DNA of 64,000 bases, from NCBI RefSeq assembly GCF_007998985.1, contig NZ_CP041659.1, forward strand, positions 1-64,000. The letters are read 5' to 3'. This DNA comes from Sphingomonas xanthus. GTDB taxonomy: Bacteria; Pseudomonadota; Alphaproteobacteria; Sphingomonadales; Sphingomonadaceae. The notes under the pieces were generated by a model, which saw only the letters and a program-made list of their open reading frames with translations, was not told where the DNA came from and did no database searches. Shown in pieces: positions 34,022 to 43,701 of the stretch. The translations under genes were made by a program, and so were the position numbers. Positions within the stretch are counted from its first letter, which is position 1. Each line of letters starts with the position of its first letter.

Positions 34022-35419
34022 ATGGCCACGCTCGGCATTGAGGAAGTTACCGAAAACGCGATCCGCGCAGTGGCGCGAGACTGTGGGTCGTTGTCGATCG
34101 AGTGCAGCGACGTCGCAGGCTACGTCGAAGGCGTCGCCGAGCGGATCGGTGAGCATTTGAAGGTTCTCGACACCCTCGAGGACGTGACGACCCGGCTGCT
34201 CGCCGACCAGGCGCGGGTTAGCGATTCAACCGACGAAGCGCGGCTGCTGTCCGAACAGGCGAAGGCCAAGCTGGAAGCTGGCCGTGAGGCAATCGACGGA
34301 ACGATCCAAGGGTTCAAAGGGCTGACGGAACTGGTCGTTCAGCTGGGCGAACGGATGGCCGGTTTTGCCTCGGCGATGAACCAGGTGCAGACCGTATCCT
34401 CGACCATCGAAGCGATTGCCCGCAAGACGAATATGCTGGCTCTGAACGCCACCATCGAAGCGGCGCGGGCCGGCGATGCCGGTCGCAGCTTCGCGGTGGT
34501 TGCCGCTGAAGTGAAGAAATTGGCGCACGATACCCGTGCCGCAACCAGTCAGATCGCCTCGACCATCGGTGAGCTGACCCGCGAGGCGAGCGCCGTGACA
34601 TCGGAAATCAAGACCGGCGTCGAACGCAGCCGAGCGGCGCAGTCGGGCTTTGGACAGATTAGCGACACGGTCAAGGAAGTGACCGAGATCGTGTCCATGG
34701 TCGATCGCCAGACAGAGGGCATCGCTCATTCGACCAGCCTCATTCAGACCAGCGTTGACCGGGTAAAGGCGGGACTAAGCGACTTCGCCGGCGACGCGCG
34801 CGACAATGGCGGGCAATTGATCAAGGCGCAGAAGCGTTTGAGCCATCTCGAAATGCTGTCGAATAACATGCTCGACACGCTCGCTAACTCGGGCGCGGAG
34901 ATTGACGATACGCCGATGATTCTGCTTGCCCAGGATGCCATGCGCGCAATCACCGCCGTGGTGGAGCAGGGGATCGACCGGGGGGAGATTACGCTCGAGC
35001 AGGTTCTCGATCGCGAATATGTGCTGATCGAGGGTACCAATCCCCCGCAGTATAACAATGGGTTCGCCAATTTTGCCGACACGCACGTTCGGCCGCTGCT
35101 CGACCGGTTCAAGGCTCGTGACGTCCGGATAATCGGCTCGGCGATCACCAACTTGGACGGCTATCTGCCGACCCACCTTAGCGAACGCTGCCTCACACCT
35201 GGCCCGGATCCGGTCTGGAACGACGAACATTGCCGCAACCGCCGGATCTTCATGGACGAAACCACTCGCAAGGCCTGCGAAAGCGACAAGCCGGCGATGC
35301 TGGCAACCTACCGGATGGAGCTTGGCGACAAATATTTCCCGGTGAAGAACGTCTTCGTGCCGCTCTCGTTTAAGGGACGCCGCTGGGGCAATTTCGAACT
35401 CGCCTATCGCGACGAATAA
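34022..35419 (+). CDS. soluble methyl-accepting chemotaxis protein
   Basis: 465 residues with no membrane helix. Coiled-coil signalling domain at about 90-265 with the hairpin tip [20 protein letters not shown] and [15 protein letters not shown]. The last 170 residues are a globular domain ([66 protein letters not shown]) like the C-terminal PAS-like sensor of other cytoplasmic alphaproteobacterial receptors. Sensor behind signaller, and no membrane part, implies an internal cue such as redox or energy state. No other che genes are in the window. The gene sits between the CoxE-like and metC genes on the opposite strand. Confidence 0.85.
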   Translation: MATLGIEEVTENAIRAVARDCGSLSIECSDVAGYVEGVAERIGEHLKVLDTLEDVTTRLLADQARVSDSTDEARLLSEQAKAKLEAGREAIDGTIQGFKGLTELVVQLGERMAGFASAMNQVQTVSSTIEAIARKTNMLALNATIEAARAGDAGRSFAVVAAEVKKLAHDTRAATSQIASTIGELTREASAVTSEIKTGVERSRAAQSGFGQISDTVKEVTEIVSMVDRQTEGIAHSTSLIQTSVDRVKAGLSDFAGDARDNGGQLIKAQKRLSHLEMLSNNMLDTLANSGAEIDDTPMILLAQDAMRAITAVVEQGIDRGEITLEQVLDREYVLIEGTNPPQYNNGFANFADTHVRPLLDRFKARDVRIIGSAITNLDGYLPTHLSERCLTPGPDPVWNDEHCRNRRIFMDETTRKACESDKPAMLATYRMELGDKYFPVKNVFVPLSFKGRRWGNFELAYRDE

Positions 35420-35425
35420 GAGCGA

Positions 35426-36598
35426 TCAGGCGCTGGCAGCTTTGGCAAGCGCCTGATCCAGGTCATCGATAAGATCGGCTGGGTCCTCAAGGCCGATGTT
35501 CAGCCGGACGAGCAGGGGGCCTAGCTCTGGCGTCGGCCTCTTCAGATCGCTGTAGCAGATGGCGATGCTGTGGGCGCCGCCCCAGCTGTAGCCGATCGTG
35601 AAAAGCTGGAGACTATCGACAAAGGTCTCGACCTGGCGGCGGGTCCAATTCCCGAAAATTATAGAAAAAAGTCCGGCCGATCCGGACCAGTCACGCTTCC
35701 AGATCTCATGACCCGGGCAGTCGGAAAATGCGGGGTGGAGCAGGGCAGTGACCTCGTCGCGCTGGTCGAGCCAGCGCGCGACGGTCATCGTCGACTGTTC
35801 GAAATGCCTGAGCCGGACATCGAGCGTTTTCAGCCCGCGAAGGACCGCCGAACAGTCGTCGGGCGACACGCCCATTCCCGTGAGGCGCTGGGCCAGCCGC
35901 AGCTTGCGATCGAGCCGATCATCATTTGTGGAGACCGAGCCGAGCAAAAGGTCACTGTGCCCGCCGGCATATTTGGTCAGTGCCTGGATGCTGATGTCTG
36001 CCCCGGCGCCAAAAGCGTCGAACAGGAGCCCGGCGCCGTAGCTGTTATCGATTGCGACCGTGACGCCTCGTGCCTTGGCAGCTGCGCAAATGGCGGCGAT
36101 ATCCTGCACTTCCATCGTGATTGAGCCGGGACTCTCGGTCCAGATCAAGCGCGTATTATCGCGGATCAACTCGGAAATTCCGGCGCCTACCAACGGGTTA
36201 TAGCGTTCGACCTCGATCCCAAAACCGCGGAGCATGACGAATGCCAGCTCGGTGTTCGGCCCGTATGCGCTTTCGGTGACCAGCACATGATCGCCGGCAC
36301 GGCAGAGGGCCAGGTAAACAAGGGTGATCGCGGAGAGGCCGCTGGGGAGTATGAGGCAATGTTCGGCGCCCTCGATTGCCCCGATTTGCAACGCCAGTTC
36401 ACGTGTGGTCGGGGTGCCGTAAAGGCCGTAGCGGTATTGATTGACGTCGTTTACGTCGAGGATGTCCGCGACGCTGTCGAAGGCAATCGTCGACCCGCGA
36501 TAGGTTGGTGCGGCGAGTGACCTGAAATCAGTCGAAGCTTGCCGATCCGGGTGGATCAGCCGGGTCGCGAGCCGCTTCCTGTTCGGCCCTTCTTCCAT
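35426..36598 (-). CDS. metC: cystathionine beta-lyase (MetC), PLP-dependent
   Basis: 390 residues, full length for the Cys/Met metabolism PLP family. YGTPTTRELALQIGAIEGAE is the subunit-contact and phosphate-binding region; LPSGLSAIT binds the cofactor phosphate; AIDNSYGAG provides the pyridine-nitrogen Asp; IQALTKYAGGHSDLLLG carries Lys 209, the Schiff-base lysine. WGGAHSIAI is typical of the beta-lyase subgroup rather than gamma-synthase. Reaction: cystathionine to homocysteine, pyruvate and ammonia. The ATG directly follows the MoxR stop (no gap), so the two are co-transcribed, though no functional link is evident. Confidence 0.85.
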   Translation of the reverse strand: MEEGPNRKRLATRLIHPDRQASTDFRSLAAPTYRGSTIAFDSVADILDVNDVNQYRYGLYGTPTTRELALQIGAIEGAEHCLILPSGLSAITLVYLALCRAGDHVLVTESAYGPNTELAFVMLRGFGIEVERYNPLVGAGISELIRDNTRLIWTESPGSITMEVQDIAAICAAAKARGVTVAIDNSYGAGLLFDAFGAGADISIQALTKYAGGHSDLLLGSVSTNDDRLDRKLRLAQRLTGMGVSPDDCSAVLRGLKTLDVRLRHFEQSTMTVARWLDQRDEVTALLHPAFSDCPGHEIWKRDWSGSAGLFSIIFGNWTRRQVETFVDSLQLFTIGYSWGGAHSIAICYSDLKRPTPELGPLLVRLNIGLEDPADLIDDLDQALAKAASA

Positions 36599-37450
36599 TT
36601 AGACCTTCCGGCGGGCCATGAAGGCAAGTCGTTCGAACAGCATCACGTCTTGCTCATTCTTGAGCAGCGCGCCGTGCAATGGCGGGATCGCCTTGGTCGG
36701 GTCGCGTTCCCGCAGTACCTCGAGCGGCATGTCTTCGTGAAGCAGCAGCTTCAGCCAGTCGAGCAGCTCGCTGGTTGACGGCTTCTTCTTGATCCCGGGA
36801 ACCTCGCGCACCTCGTAGAAAAGGTCGAGCGCGCGGCTGACCAGCATCTGCTGGATTCCGGGAAAATGGACCTCGACGATCTGCGCCATCGTGTCGCGAT
36901 CGGGGAAACGAATGTAGTGAAAGAAGCAGCGGCGCAAAAAGGCGTCGGGCAACTCTTTTTCGTTGTTGGAGGTGATTACCACGACCGGTCGATCGACCGC
37001 CTTCACCGTCTCCCCGGTCTCGTAGACGTGGAACTCCATCCGATCGAGTTCCTGGAGGAGGTCGTTGGGAAATTCGATGTCCGCCTTGTCGATCTCGTCG
37101 ATCAGCAGGACCGGAAGCTTGGGCGAGGTGAAAGCGTCCCACAGCTTCCCGCGCTTGATGTAGTTACGAATGTCATGAACCCGCTCGTCGCCAAGCTGGC
37201 CGTCGCGAAGGCGGGCAACGGCGTCATATTCATAAAGGCCCTGCACCGCGCGGGTGGTCGACTTGATGTGCCATTCGATGAGCGGCGCTTCGAGCGCGGC
37301 GGCTATCTCATGCGCGAGTACCGTCTTGCCGGTTCCAGGTTCGCCCTTGACGAGAAGAGGTCGGCGCAGCTGCACTGCGGCATTGACCGCGACCTTGAGG
37401 TCCTCGGTCGCGACATATTCGGAAGTACCTTCGAAACGCTTGGTGGCCAT
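36599..37450 (-). CDS. MoxR-family AAA+ ATPase
   Basis: 283 residues. Walker A GEPGTGKT (36-43), Walker B LLIDEID (115-121), sensor 1 TSNNEKELPDAF, arginine finger RRCFFHYI and sensor 2 region are present in MoxR order. Works with a VWA protein as a chaperone for metalloenzyme maturation in known systems; the CoxE-like protein at 32731-33909 is the likely partner. Followed without gap by metC. Confidence 0.88.
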   Translation of the reverse strand: MATKRFEGTSEYVATEDLKVAVNAAVQLRRPLLVKGEPGTGKTVLAHEIAAALEAPLIEWHIKSTTRAVQGLYEYDAVARLRDGQLGDERVHDIRNYIKRGKLWDAFTSPKLPVLLIDEIDKADIEFPNDLLQELDRMEFHVYETGETVKAVDRPVVVITSNNEKELPDAFLRRCFFHYIRFPDRDTMAQIVEVHFPGIQQMLVSRALDLFYEVREVPGIKKKPSTSELLDWLKLLLHEDMPLEVLRERDPTKAIPPLHGALLKNEQDVMLFERLAFMARRKV

Positions 37451-37491
37451 GGGCCAAGCCTATTGGCTACACCCGCCGGATTGGCAAGCGC

Positions 37492-38163
37492 CTAGCTGTC
37501 GCCGCGAGCCTGTGCGCGCGCTTCAAGAAGATCGAACAACCCGCGGTTTTGCAGCAGTAATTGCTCGCCGCCAAAGCCAAGTGCACGTTCACTTGCAGGT
37601 CCGTCGGTACCCGCATTGATCACGCGGATGATTGAATCCGGATCGGGCAGGGTCATAGCGGGCTTCAGCATGCCGACGCGATCGGCAACGCGATCAAGCA
37701 ATGTGCGAATCGCGGGCCAGTCTGCCATCAGGGCGGTCGCGGCGCCGAGGGCGCAGCCGCGTCGCTCCGACTTTGCGAGCGTTTCTATCGCGTGACGCTG
37801 CGATACCAATGTCGCTTCGGTCTCCGAGGCTCCAGGGGTCGAGGGCAGTGGGCCGACCGCAGCGGTCAAGCGGACGATATACAGCCGTTCCCGCTCATAA
37901 GCGTCGGAGGCTTCGCGGAGCCAGTCACGCACAGGACCGGAAGGGCAGTGGGCCAAGGCCAGTTCGACCAGCCCAGGGTGGCGGCCGTAAAGCGAACAAA
38001 AGAGGTGGACGGCATCCGCTAGGTCGCGGCCACAGTTCGGGCCCCGCGCATGCGTCAACGCCTGGCGCCAGGGATGACCATCGCAGCCGTCCGTGTGCAC
38101 ACGCGCGAGTTGCGCATCCGCTGCGCTTTGCGCTGGGCGACCGACTGCCCCATTAATCGCCAT
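37492..38163 (-). CDS. hypothetical protein
   Basis: 223 residues from ATG 38163, which has GAGGAG 9 bases upstream; a TTG seven codons earlier lies inside that element's upstream side and is less likely. Mostly helical, with Cys/His in the N-terminal third (VHTDGCDGHPW, GPNCGRDLADAVHLFCSLYG), then LYIVRLTAAVGPLPSTPGAS and RRGCALGAATALMADWPAI. Resembles uncharacterised sphingomonad proteins of similar length; no catalytic motif recognised. It ends 41 bases before the MoxR gene on the same strand and may be its first operon partner. Confidence 0.6.
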   Translation of the reverse strand: MAINGAVGRPAQSAADAQLARVHTDGCDGHPWRQALTHARGPNCGRDLADAVHLFCSLYGRHPGLVELALAHCPSGPVRDWLREASDAYERERLYIVRLTAAVGPLPSTPGASETEATLVSQRHAIETLAKSERRGCALGAATALMADWPAIRTLLDRVADRVGMLKPAMTLPDPDSIIRVINAGTDGPASERALGFGGEQLLLQNRGLFDLLEARAQARGDS

Positions 38164-38285
38164 CCGATTGGTCTCCTCACTCAATACCTAGGGTCCTGGC
38201 GAGGAACCTAGGCGGCGCTTCTAACCCAAGGGCGTAAAGACAGGGTTTAGGCGGTCGAAACCTTTTGGTGAGGCAGGTTAAAAAA

Positions 38286-38322
38286 TGGCTCGAAACGGGA
38301 CAGAATCGCGCGTTTCGAGCCA
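38286..38322 (-). terminator. intrinsic terminator after the PspC gene
   Basis: 12-bp perfect stem TGGCTCGAAACG / CGTTTCGAGCCA with a 13-base loop. On the minus strand TTTTT follows directly, so it ends the PspC transcript, whose stop is 24 bases earlier. Plus-strand context has no T-run. The rest of 38164-38345 is empty. Confidence 0.85.
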
Positions 38323-38345
38323 AAATCTGGGGATAAGTGGCGGCT

Positions 38346-38657
38346 TCAGGCAGCCATCGACAAATTTTTGTCAGGAGCCGTTGCAGGAACAGCGGGTGCA
38401 ACATCACGCTCGACCAGTTCCAGGTTCGCGGCTGGAACAGGAACCAGCTCGTCCTTGGCGATCCAGCGGGTAGCGGCAACGATCACCCCGAGACCGAGGT
38501 AAAGCCCGATGCTGGCCATCGGCATCCAAAACAGAGGGGCGATAAAGGCCAACCGCAGCCAATTGGCGTTAATGCCGAAATCCTGGCCCAGCGCCTCGCA
38601 GATCCCGAGAATGGTATCGTTACGAAGCGGAAGGGGGGTAGCAGCGTTGGCAGTCAT
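38346..38657 (-). CDS. PspC-domain small membrane protein
   Basis: 103 residues from ATG 38657, with GGAGC 7 bases upstream. PspC core: DTILGICEALGQDFGINANW, RLAFIAPLFW, then a hydrophobic helix SIGLYLGLGVIVAATRW and a 30-residue Pro/Ala/Glu tail. PspC proteins sense envelope stress with PspA/PspB in enterobacteria; no other psp gene is here, so this is probably an independent small member. A strong terminator follows it. Confidence 0.82.
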   Translation of the reverse strand: MTANAATPLPLRNDTILGICEALGQDFGINANWLRLAFIAPLFWMPMASIGLYLGLGVIVAATRWIAKDELVPVPAANLELVERDVAPAVPATAPDKNLSMAA

Positions 38658-38867
38658 GAAAAGCTCCTTCGGGTCTTGTTGCCATTCACTTTGCAATCGC
38701 CATGCCAATCGGCGGCAACCGGGGAACTTGCATGTGGCTGTTGCATCGCAACATTTCAATAAGAAACTGATGAACGCGCATTTCCTACCGACCAATGGTG
38801 AAATTTCCCATGAACAGGCATGAACGTGCGATCCAAGGCGCACCGCTGCCGATCAAAGGACCAACGG

Positions 38868-39356
38868 ATGAGTGACACGACCTTCGACCTCACACCTCCG
38901 ACCGAGGAGCAGATGACGCATTTGATCGCAGGCCTGGATGAACAGGAGCGGCGGGTATTGCTGGAACATGGCACAGAGGCGCCCTTTTGCGGGACATTCC
39001 TCAACGAGAAGCGGGAAGGGGTGTTCACTTGCCGCCTTTGCGGCCTGCCCCTGTTCGGCGGCGGGACCAAGTTCGAAAGCGGCACCGGCTGGCCCAGCTT
39101 CACCGCGCCGTTTGCGGACGGGCACCTCAGCTATATCCGTGACACCAGCTATGGAATGGTCCGGACCGAAATCGTCTGCGCCCGCTGCGGTGCGCACCAG
39201 GGCCATGTGTTCGACGACGGACCGCCGCCGACTGGGCAGCGCTACTGCATCAACTCGGTCAGCCTTGCTTTCACGCCGAAGGGCGAACCGCTTCCCGACA
39301 GGCTAGGACGTGGGGAGCCCGAGGGAATGGCCGTGGGAGATCGTCCGGGCGCCTGA
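38868..39356 (+). CDS. msrB: peptide-methionine (R)-S-oxide reductase
   Basis: 162 residues from ATG 38868, with AAAGGA 8 bases upstream; an in-frame ATG 16 codons earlier has none. Family landmarks: FCGTFLNEKREGVFTCRLCG, GTGWPSFTAP, EIVCARCGAHQGHVFDDG and GQRYCINSVSL. Two CxxC pairs bind structural zinc, and the Cys of RYCIN is catalytic. The usual second cysteine early in the chain is replaced by the FCGTF cysteine as candidate resolver. Repairs oxidised methionine in proteins. No signal peptide, so cytoplasmic. Stand-alone gene. Confidence 0.9.
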   Translation: MSDTTFDLTPPTEEQMTHLIAGLDEQERRVLLEHGTEAPFCGTFLNEKREGVFTCRLCGLPLFGGGTKFESGTGWPSFTAPFADGHLSYIRDTSYGMVRTEIVCARCGAHQGHVFDDGPPPTGQRYCINSVSLAFTPKGEPLPDRLGRGEPEGMAVGDRPGA

Positions 39357-39527
39357 TGGCAAATTGAACGGCGCAAACCGGGCATGGGCGCCGCGGCCTC
39401 CTTCCAGGGTTCGATCGACGTGAAATCGCGCCGGCAGTCGTGACTAGCGACCGGGAGGCTGGGGTGTTACGCTCGTCGGGCATCTCAGCATCCGCCTGCT
39501 GCTTTGTTCGATCAAGCCGGGGGTCCA

Positions 39528-41816
39528 ATGTCGACAAGTGCCAAGCCGTTGTCCGAAGACCTTCAATTATCGCCGATCCTGCAAGCGCTGGCCGCATCGA
39601 ACGCCACCGCGGTGGGAGAGAATTATTTTCCGGTGACGGTGAGAACATTGGCCAAGGTGCTCGGCGTGCGCTGGGTCTTGATCTCGACATTGCATCCTGC
39701 CGATCCGGGCATCGTGCGCACCGTCGCCGCCTGGGACAATGGTCCAACCGCGAATTTCCAATATGAGTTGAACGGTACCCCTTGCGCGAACCTCGTTACT
39801 CAAGGTGCCTGCGTTTACCCTGACGCGATCCAGGACCGGTTTCCTGAGGATCAGATGCTCCAGGACATGGGAGCGGAAAGCTATGTCGGCACACCGCTGC
39901 GTTCGGCCGCCGGAGACGTGATCGGGCTATTGGTTGCGCTAGACGAAAAGCCGATCACGGATCCCGACCATAAACGGCATATCATTGAACTGTTTGCAGG
40001 CCGCGCAGCGGCGGAGATCGAACGCCTGAGAACCTCATCGCTCAATGAGCGGCTCGGTCGCATCGTCGAAAATTCGGTCAGCGAAGTCTATATCTTCAAT
40101 GGGGATACGTACCGCTTCGAACTCGTCAATCTCGGCGCACGCGAAAATCTGGGCTATTCGATCGAGGAACTCGGCTACCTTACGCCGTGGGACTTGAAGC
40201 CCTACTACACCGAAGCCGAGTTCAAGAGCTTCGTGGAGCCTCTGAAAATCGGCCAATCGCCCACGCTAACCTTCGAAACCGTTCACCAGAGAAAAGACGG
40301 TTCGTGCTACGATGTGTCGGTCCAGCTGCAATTCTTCGGCGGCGTCGACAATGTGTTTTACGCCTCGATCACGGACATTACCGACCGCAAGCGAGCAGAG
40401 GAGGCGCGCGCCCATCTCGCTGCAATCGTATCATCCTCGGAAGAAGCCATCCTTTCCAAGGGTCTAGACGGGATCATTCGCAGCTGGAACCAGGGCGCCG
40501 AGAAGATTTTCGGCTACTCCGCCTTCGAGGCAATCGGTCAATCGATCAATCTGATCATCCCTCCCGACCGGCGATCGGAAGAAGAAGATATTCGCAGCCG
40601 CTTGCGGCAAGGCGAAGTGTTCAGCAATTACGAAACCGTCCGCGTCCGGAAAGACGGTCAAGCGGTCGATGTGTCGGTGACGATATCACCTATTCTCGAC
40701 TCCAGTGGAAAGATCGTTGGCGCATCGAGCATCGCCCACGACGTCAGCGAGCGAAAAAAGGCGGAGGTCCGCGAACGGCTTTTGATGGGCGAGGTCAATC
40801 ATCGCGCCAAAAACCTGCTGTCATTGGTCCAGGTCATCGCCCGGCAAACTGCGGCGACCGATCCGGTGTCCTTCACCAAGCGGTTCGAAGAACGGATCCT
40901 GGCCTTGTCCGCGAGCCACGATGTCCTCGTTCATAATGCTTGGCAGGAGGTGCCGCTGGATGAATTGATCCGGTCTCAGCTGGGTCATTTCGAGGAAGCC
41001 ATCGGCACGCGCATCAACCTGTCGGGAGAGCCGATCAAGATTACAGCCAATGCTGCGCAGGCAATCGCCATGGCGTTGCACGAGTTGGCGACCAATGCCG
41101 CAAAATATGGCGCTCTTTCAAATGAGCAGGGCACCGTCGACATTGGCTGGCGGGTCGATCACCGCGCGGACGCCGGCGAATGTTTCATCCTCACCTGGGC
41201 AGAAAGCGGCGGGCCAAAGACAAGTGCGCCCACCAAAAAGGGTTTCGGGTCAAAGGTCATCGAGCGCATACTCCGCTCACGGCTGGCCGGCGAAATCGAA
41301 CTGCGTTGGGAGCCGTCAGGGCTGACGTTCCAATTGTCTTGCCCATGCGACACGGTGCTCGGCAATGATCCGGCGCCCTCAACCTGGTCTGTCGCCCGGC
41401 CTAATGCCGCGCCGGACGCTGACGAAGAACTCCAAAAGATCCTGGTGGTGGAAGACGAAACGCTAATCGCGTTGGAAATTTCGGAAAGCCTGCGCGAGGC
41501 GGGATTTGCCGTGATCGGGCCGGCATCGACCGTGCAGCAAGCCATCGACCTCTTGAACAGCTTGCACTGCCATGCCGCGATCCTCGACATCAATCTGGGA
41601 AATGAGACCTCCGCGCCCATTGCCGCGACGTTGTCAGGCCAGGGGCGGCCCTTCCTCACCGTCTCGAGCTGCGACGCTAGCGACCGGCCAGCCCCCTATG
41701 CAGGCTCTCCGCACCTGTCCAAGCCTGTCCGGCCTAGCGAACTGATCGATGCAATCAGCAAGCTGATCGGAGACGACGATGTTCGACCGTCGGCAGGGCG
41801 TAGACGCAGTGCCTAA
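39528..41816 (+). CDS. HWE-family hybrid histidine kinase: GAF-PAS-PAS-HWE kinase-receiver
   Basis: 762 residues from ATG 39528 (GGGGG 5 bases before). A GAF-like domain (about 15-175), PAS (about 190-300), PAS (about 305-415; [20 protein letters not shown]) then an HWE kinase: phospho-acceptor in [14 protein letters not shown] (His about 424), [16 protein letters not shown] for the N box and a WAE-type motif [10 protein letters not shown]-terminal receiver (about 640-755) has VVEDETLIA and AILDINLGN (Asp about 685). No membrane segment, so it senses an intracellular or diffusible cue; no chromophore cysteine is visible. Its end overlaps dodecin tail-to-tail by 4 bases. HWE kinases often steer general stress or light responses in this class. 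Confidence 0.88.
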   Translation: MSTSAKPLSEDLQLSPILQALAASNATAVGENYFPVTVRTLAKVLGVRWVLISTLHPADPGIVRTVAAWDNGPTANFQYELNGTPCANLVTQGACVYPDAIQDRFPEDQMLQDMGAESYVGTPLRSAAGDVIGLLVALDEKPITDPDHKRHIIELFAGRAAAEIERLRTSSLNERLGRIVENSVSEVYIFNGDTYRFELVNLGARENLGYSIEELGYLTPWDLKPYYTEAEFKSFVEPLKIGQSPTLTFETVHQRKDGSCYDVSVQLQFFGGVDNVFYASITDITDRKRAEEARAHLAAIVSSSEEAILSKGLDGIIRSWNQGAEKIFGYSAFEAIGQSINLIIPPDRRSEEEDIRSRLRQGEVFSNYETVRVRKDGQAVDVSVTISPILDSSGKIVGASSIAHDVSERKKAEVRERLLMGEVNHRAKNLLSLVQVIARQTAATDPVSFTKRFEERILALSASHDVLVHNAWQEVPLDELIRSQLGHFEEAIGTRINLSGEPIKITANAAQAIAMALHELATNAAKYGALSNEQGTVDIGWRVDHRADAGECFILTWAESGGPKTSAPTKKGFGSKVIERILRSRLAGEIELRWEPSGLTFQLSCPCDTVLGNDPAPSTWSVARPNAAPDADEELQKILVVEDETLIALEISESLREAGFAVIGPASTVQQAIDLLNSLHCHAAILDINLGNETSAPIAATLSGQGRPFLTVSSCDASDRPAPYAGSPHLSKPVRPSELIDAISKLIGDDDVRPSAGRRRSA

Positions 41817-42022
41817 CCGGAGACGGTGAAGCCAATCTTCACCGTCACTTGATAGTGGGCAATCTGGCCGCCTTCGACATGGCCGCGGGTGTCAGTGACT
41901 TCGAACCATCGAATATTATCAATGGTGGCCGAAGCCCGCTTGATCGCGACCTGAATCGCGTCCTCGATGCTGTCGGGCGAGGAGCCTACCAACTCGACGA
42001 CCTTGTAGACGTGATTGCTCAT
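41813..42022 (-). CDS. dodecin (flavin-binding)
   Basis: 69 residues from ATG 42022, GGGAGGA 7 bases upstream. [40 protein letters not shown] and [14 protein letters not shown] are the full dodecin fold with the Trp (NIRWFEV) that stacks on the flavin. Dodecins form hollow 12-mers that store or buffer FMN or riboflavin. It stands between a sensor kinase and a KaiC-like gene but on the other strand. Flavin handling near a light/redox signalling group may matter; this is inference. Confidence 0.92.
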   Translation of the reverse strand: MSNHVYKVVELVGSSPDSIEDAIQVAIKRASATIDNIRWFEVTDTRGHVEGGQIAHYQVTVKIGFTVSG

Positions 42023-42207
42023 ATTGGCGTCCTCCCGGATGGTCAGTCTCCCAGCATACGCCAGTTCAGCACAGGGTGACAATTGAAGGTCCGGTTTTGC
42101 TATCCGGACCTAGGGCTGAGCGCCTTGCTGCATCACCTCCCCGACGAATAGTTCGGGAGCGTAATGGCGATTACGGAGTTAAGCTCGGACAGGAGCGAAA
42201 GGCACCC

Positions 42208-43701
42208 ATGATCGAAAAGGCAAAAGCAGGCGCCAAGGCGGAACTGGGCGTTCAAGGATTGGACGATATCACGGTAGGGGGTTTGTCCCGCGGCCGGCTG
42301 TTCTTGCTCGAAGGCAGCCCAGGTACGGGTAAGACCACGATCGCCACGCAGTTTCTCATGGCCGGAGCCAGAAATGGCGAACGGGCCCTGTACATCACCT
42401 TGTCAGAGACGGAGGACGAACTCAGGGCCTCGGCATTGTCACACGGGTGGTCATTGGAGGGAATCGACCTTTTTGAACTCGTGCCTCCCGAAAGTCTTCT
42501 CGACGAAGACCAGCAGCAGAGCTTGCTTTATTCCTCCGATCTCGAACTCGGCGAGACAACTCGGCGTATTTTCCAGTCATTCGAGCAAGTTAAGCCGGAA
42601 CGGGTCGTGCTGGACAGCCTTTCGGAGATCCGGTTGCTGGCACAGTCATCGCTGCGTTACCGGCGACAGATCCTGGCCCTGAAGCATTATTTTGCCCGAA
42701 GCGGCGCGACAGTCCTTTTGCTCGATGACCTGTCCAGCGAGGCCAACGACCGCACGATGCATAGCGTCGCCCATGGGGTCATTCGCCTGGAGGAGCTAGC
42801 GCCCGAATATGGCGGCGAACGGCGCCGGCTGAGGGTCGTGAAGTACAGGGGGCAGCGCTATCGCGGCGGCAATCACGATTTCGTGATCGAGACAGGCGGC
42901 GTTCGTGTCTTCCCACGGCTCGTCTCCGCCGAACATCGCCAGGATTTCAAACGGGAGGTCCTGAAGAGCCAGTCTCCCCAACTCAACTCCCTGCTTGGAG
43001 GCGGCATCGAGCGCGGGTCGAGCGTGCTCATTCTAGGGCCGGCTGGCACCGGGAAATCCTTGCTGGCAATCAGCTTCATTGTCGGAGCATCCAAGCGCGG
43101 TGAACGGGCCGCGATGTTCGTGTTCGACGAAGAGATTGGACTGCTTTTTGAGCGAGCATTGGGGCTCGGGATCGACTTGCAGGCAATGGTCGACAGCGAC
43201 CTTTTGACCATCGAACAGGTCGATGCGGCCCAACTGACGCCTGGCGAATTTTCCGAACGGGTCCGCCGCTGCGTAGAGGAGAAAGGTGCACGAACGGTCG
43301 TGCTCGATAGCCTCAATGGCTACCAGGCCGCGATGCCGGAGGAAAAATCCCTCGTGCTTCATATGCACGAGCTGCTGCAATATCTGAACCGGTGCGGCGT
43401 CTCGACCTTCCTTACCGTCGCGCAGCACGGACTGGTCGGGGACATGAAGGCCCCCGTCGACGTCACTTATCTCGCTGACACGGTTATTTTGCTGCGCTAT
43501 TTCGAGGCGCGGGGTCGGGTTCGCCGGGCGATGTCGGTAATCAAGAAGCGGACGAGCGCGCATGAGGACACGATCCGGGAGTATAGGATCGATGAGAACG
43601 GTATTTCCCTTGGCGAGCCGCTTATGAGCTTCCAAGGGGTGCTTCGGGGCGTGCCCGAATTGGTCGACGACGGTGCAGTTCTCCCGAACGTTCCGACATG
43701 A
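42208..43701 (+). CDS. KaiC-like double RecA-fold ATPase
   Basis: 497 residues from ATG 42208 (AAAGG 6 bases and AGGAG 14 bases upstream); an earlier in-frame ATG at 42076 would add 44 residues that match nothing. Two KaiC domains in tandem. First: EGSPGTGKTT (about 35-44), LSETEDEL, VVLDSLSEI. Second: LGPAGTGKSL (about 276-285), VFDEEIGLLFERA, TVVLDSLNGY. Cyanobacterial KaiC is the clock ATPase/kinase; non-cyanobacterial homologues without KaiA or KaiB, as here, are linked to stress and signal transduction with histidine kinases. The stop overlaps the next kinase gene by 4 bases, so they are co-translated. Confidence 0.88.
   Translation: MIEKAKAGAKAELGVQGLDDITVGGLSRGRLFLLEGSPGTGKTTIATQFLMAGARNGERALYITLSETEDELRASALSHGWSLEGIDLFELVPPESLLDEDQQQSLLYSSDLELGETTRRIFQSFEQVKPERVVLDSLSEIRLLAQSSLRYRRQILALKHYFARSGATVLLLDDLSSEANDRTMHSVAHGVIRLEELAPEYGGERRRLRVVKYRGQRYRGGNHDFVIETGGVRVFPRLVSAEHRQDFKREVLKSQSPQLNSLLGGGIERGSSVLILGPAGTGKSLLAISFIVGASKRGERAAMFVFDEEIGLLFERALGLGIDLQAMVDSDLLTIEQVDAAQLTPGEFSERVRRCVEEKGARTVVLDSLNGYQAAMPEEKSLVLHMHELLQYLNRCGVSTFLTVAQHGLVGDMKAPVDVTYLADTVILLRYFEARGRVRRAMSVIKKRTSAHEDTIREYRIDENGISLGEPLMSFQGVLRGVPELVDDGAVLPNVPT

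Noticed and set aside
41813..43701. Cyanobacterial-type clock (kaiABC)
   Set aside because: Only a KaiC-like gene is present; no kaiA or kaiB in the window.
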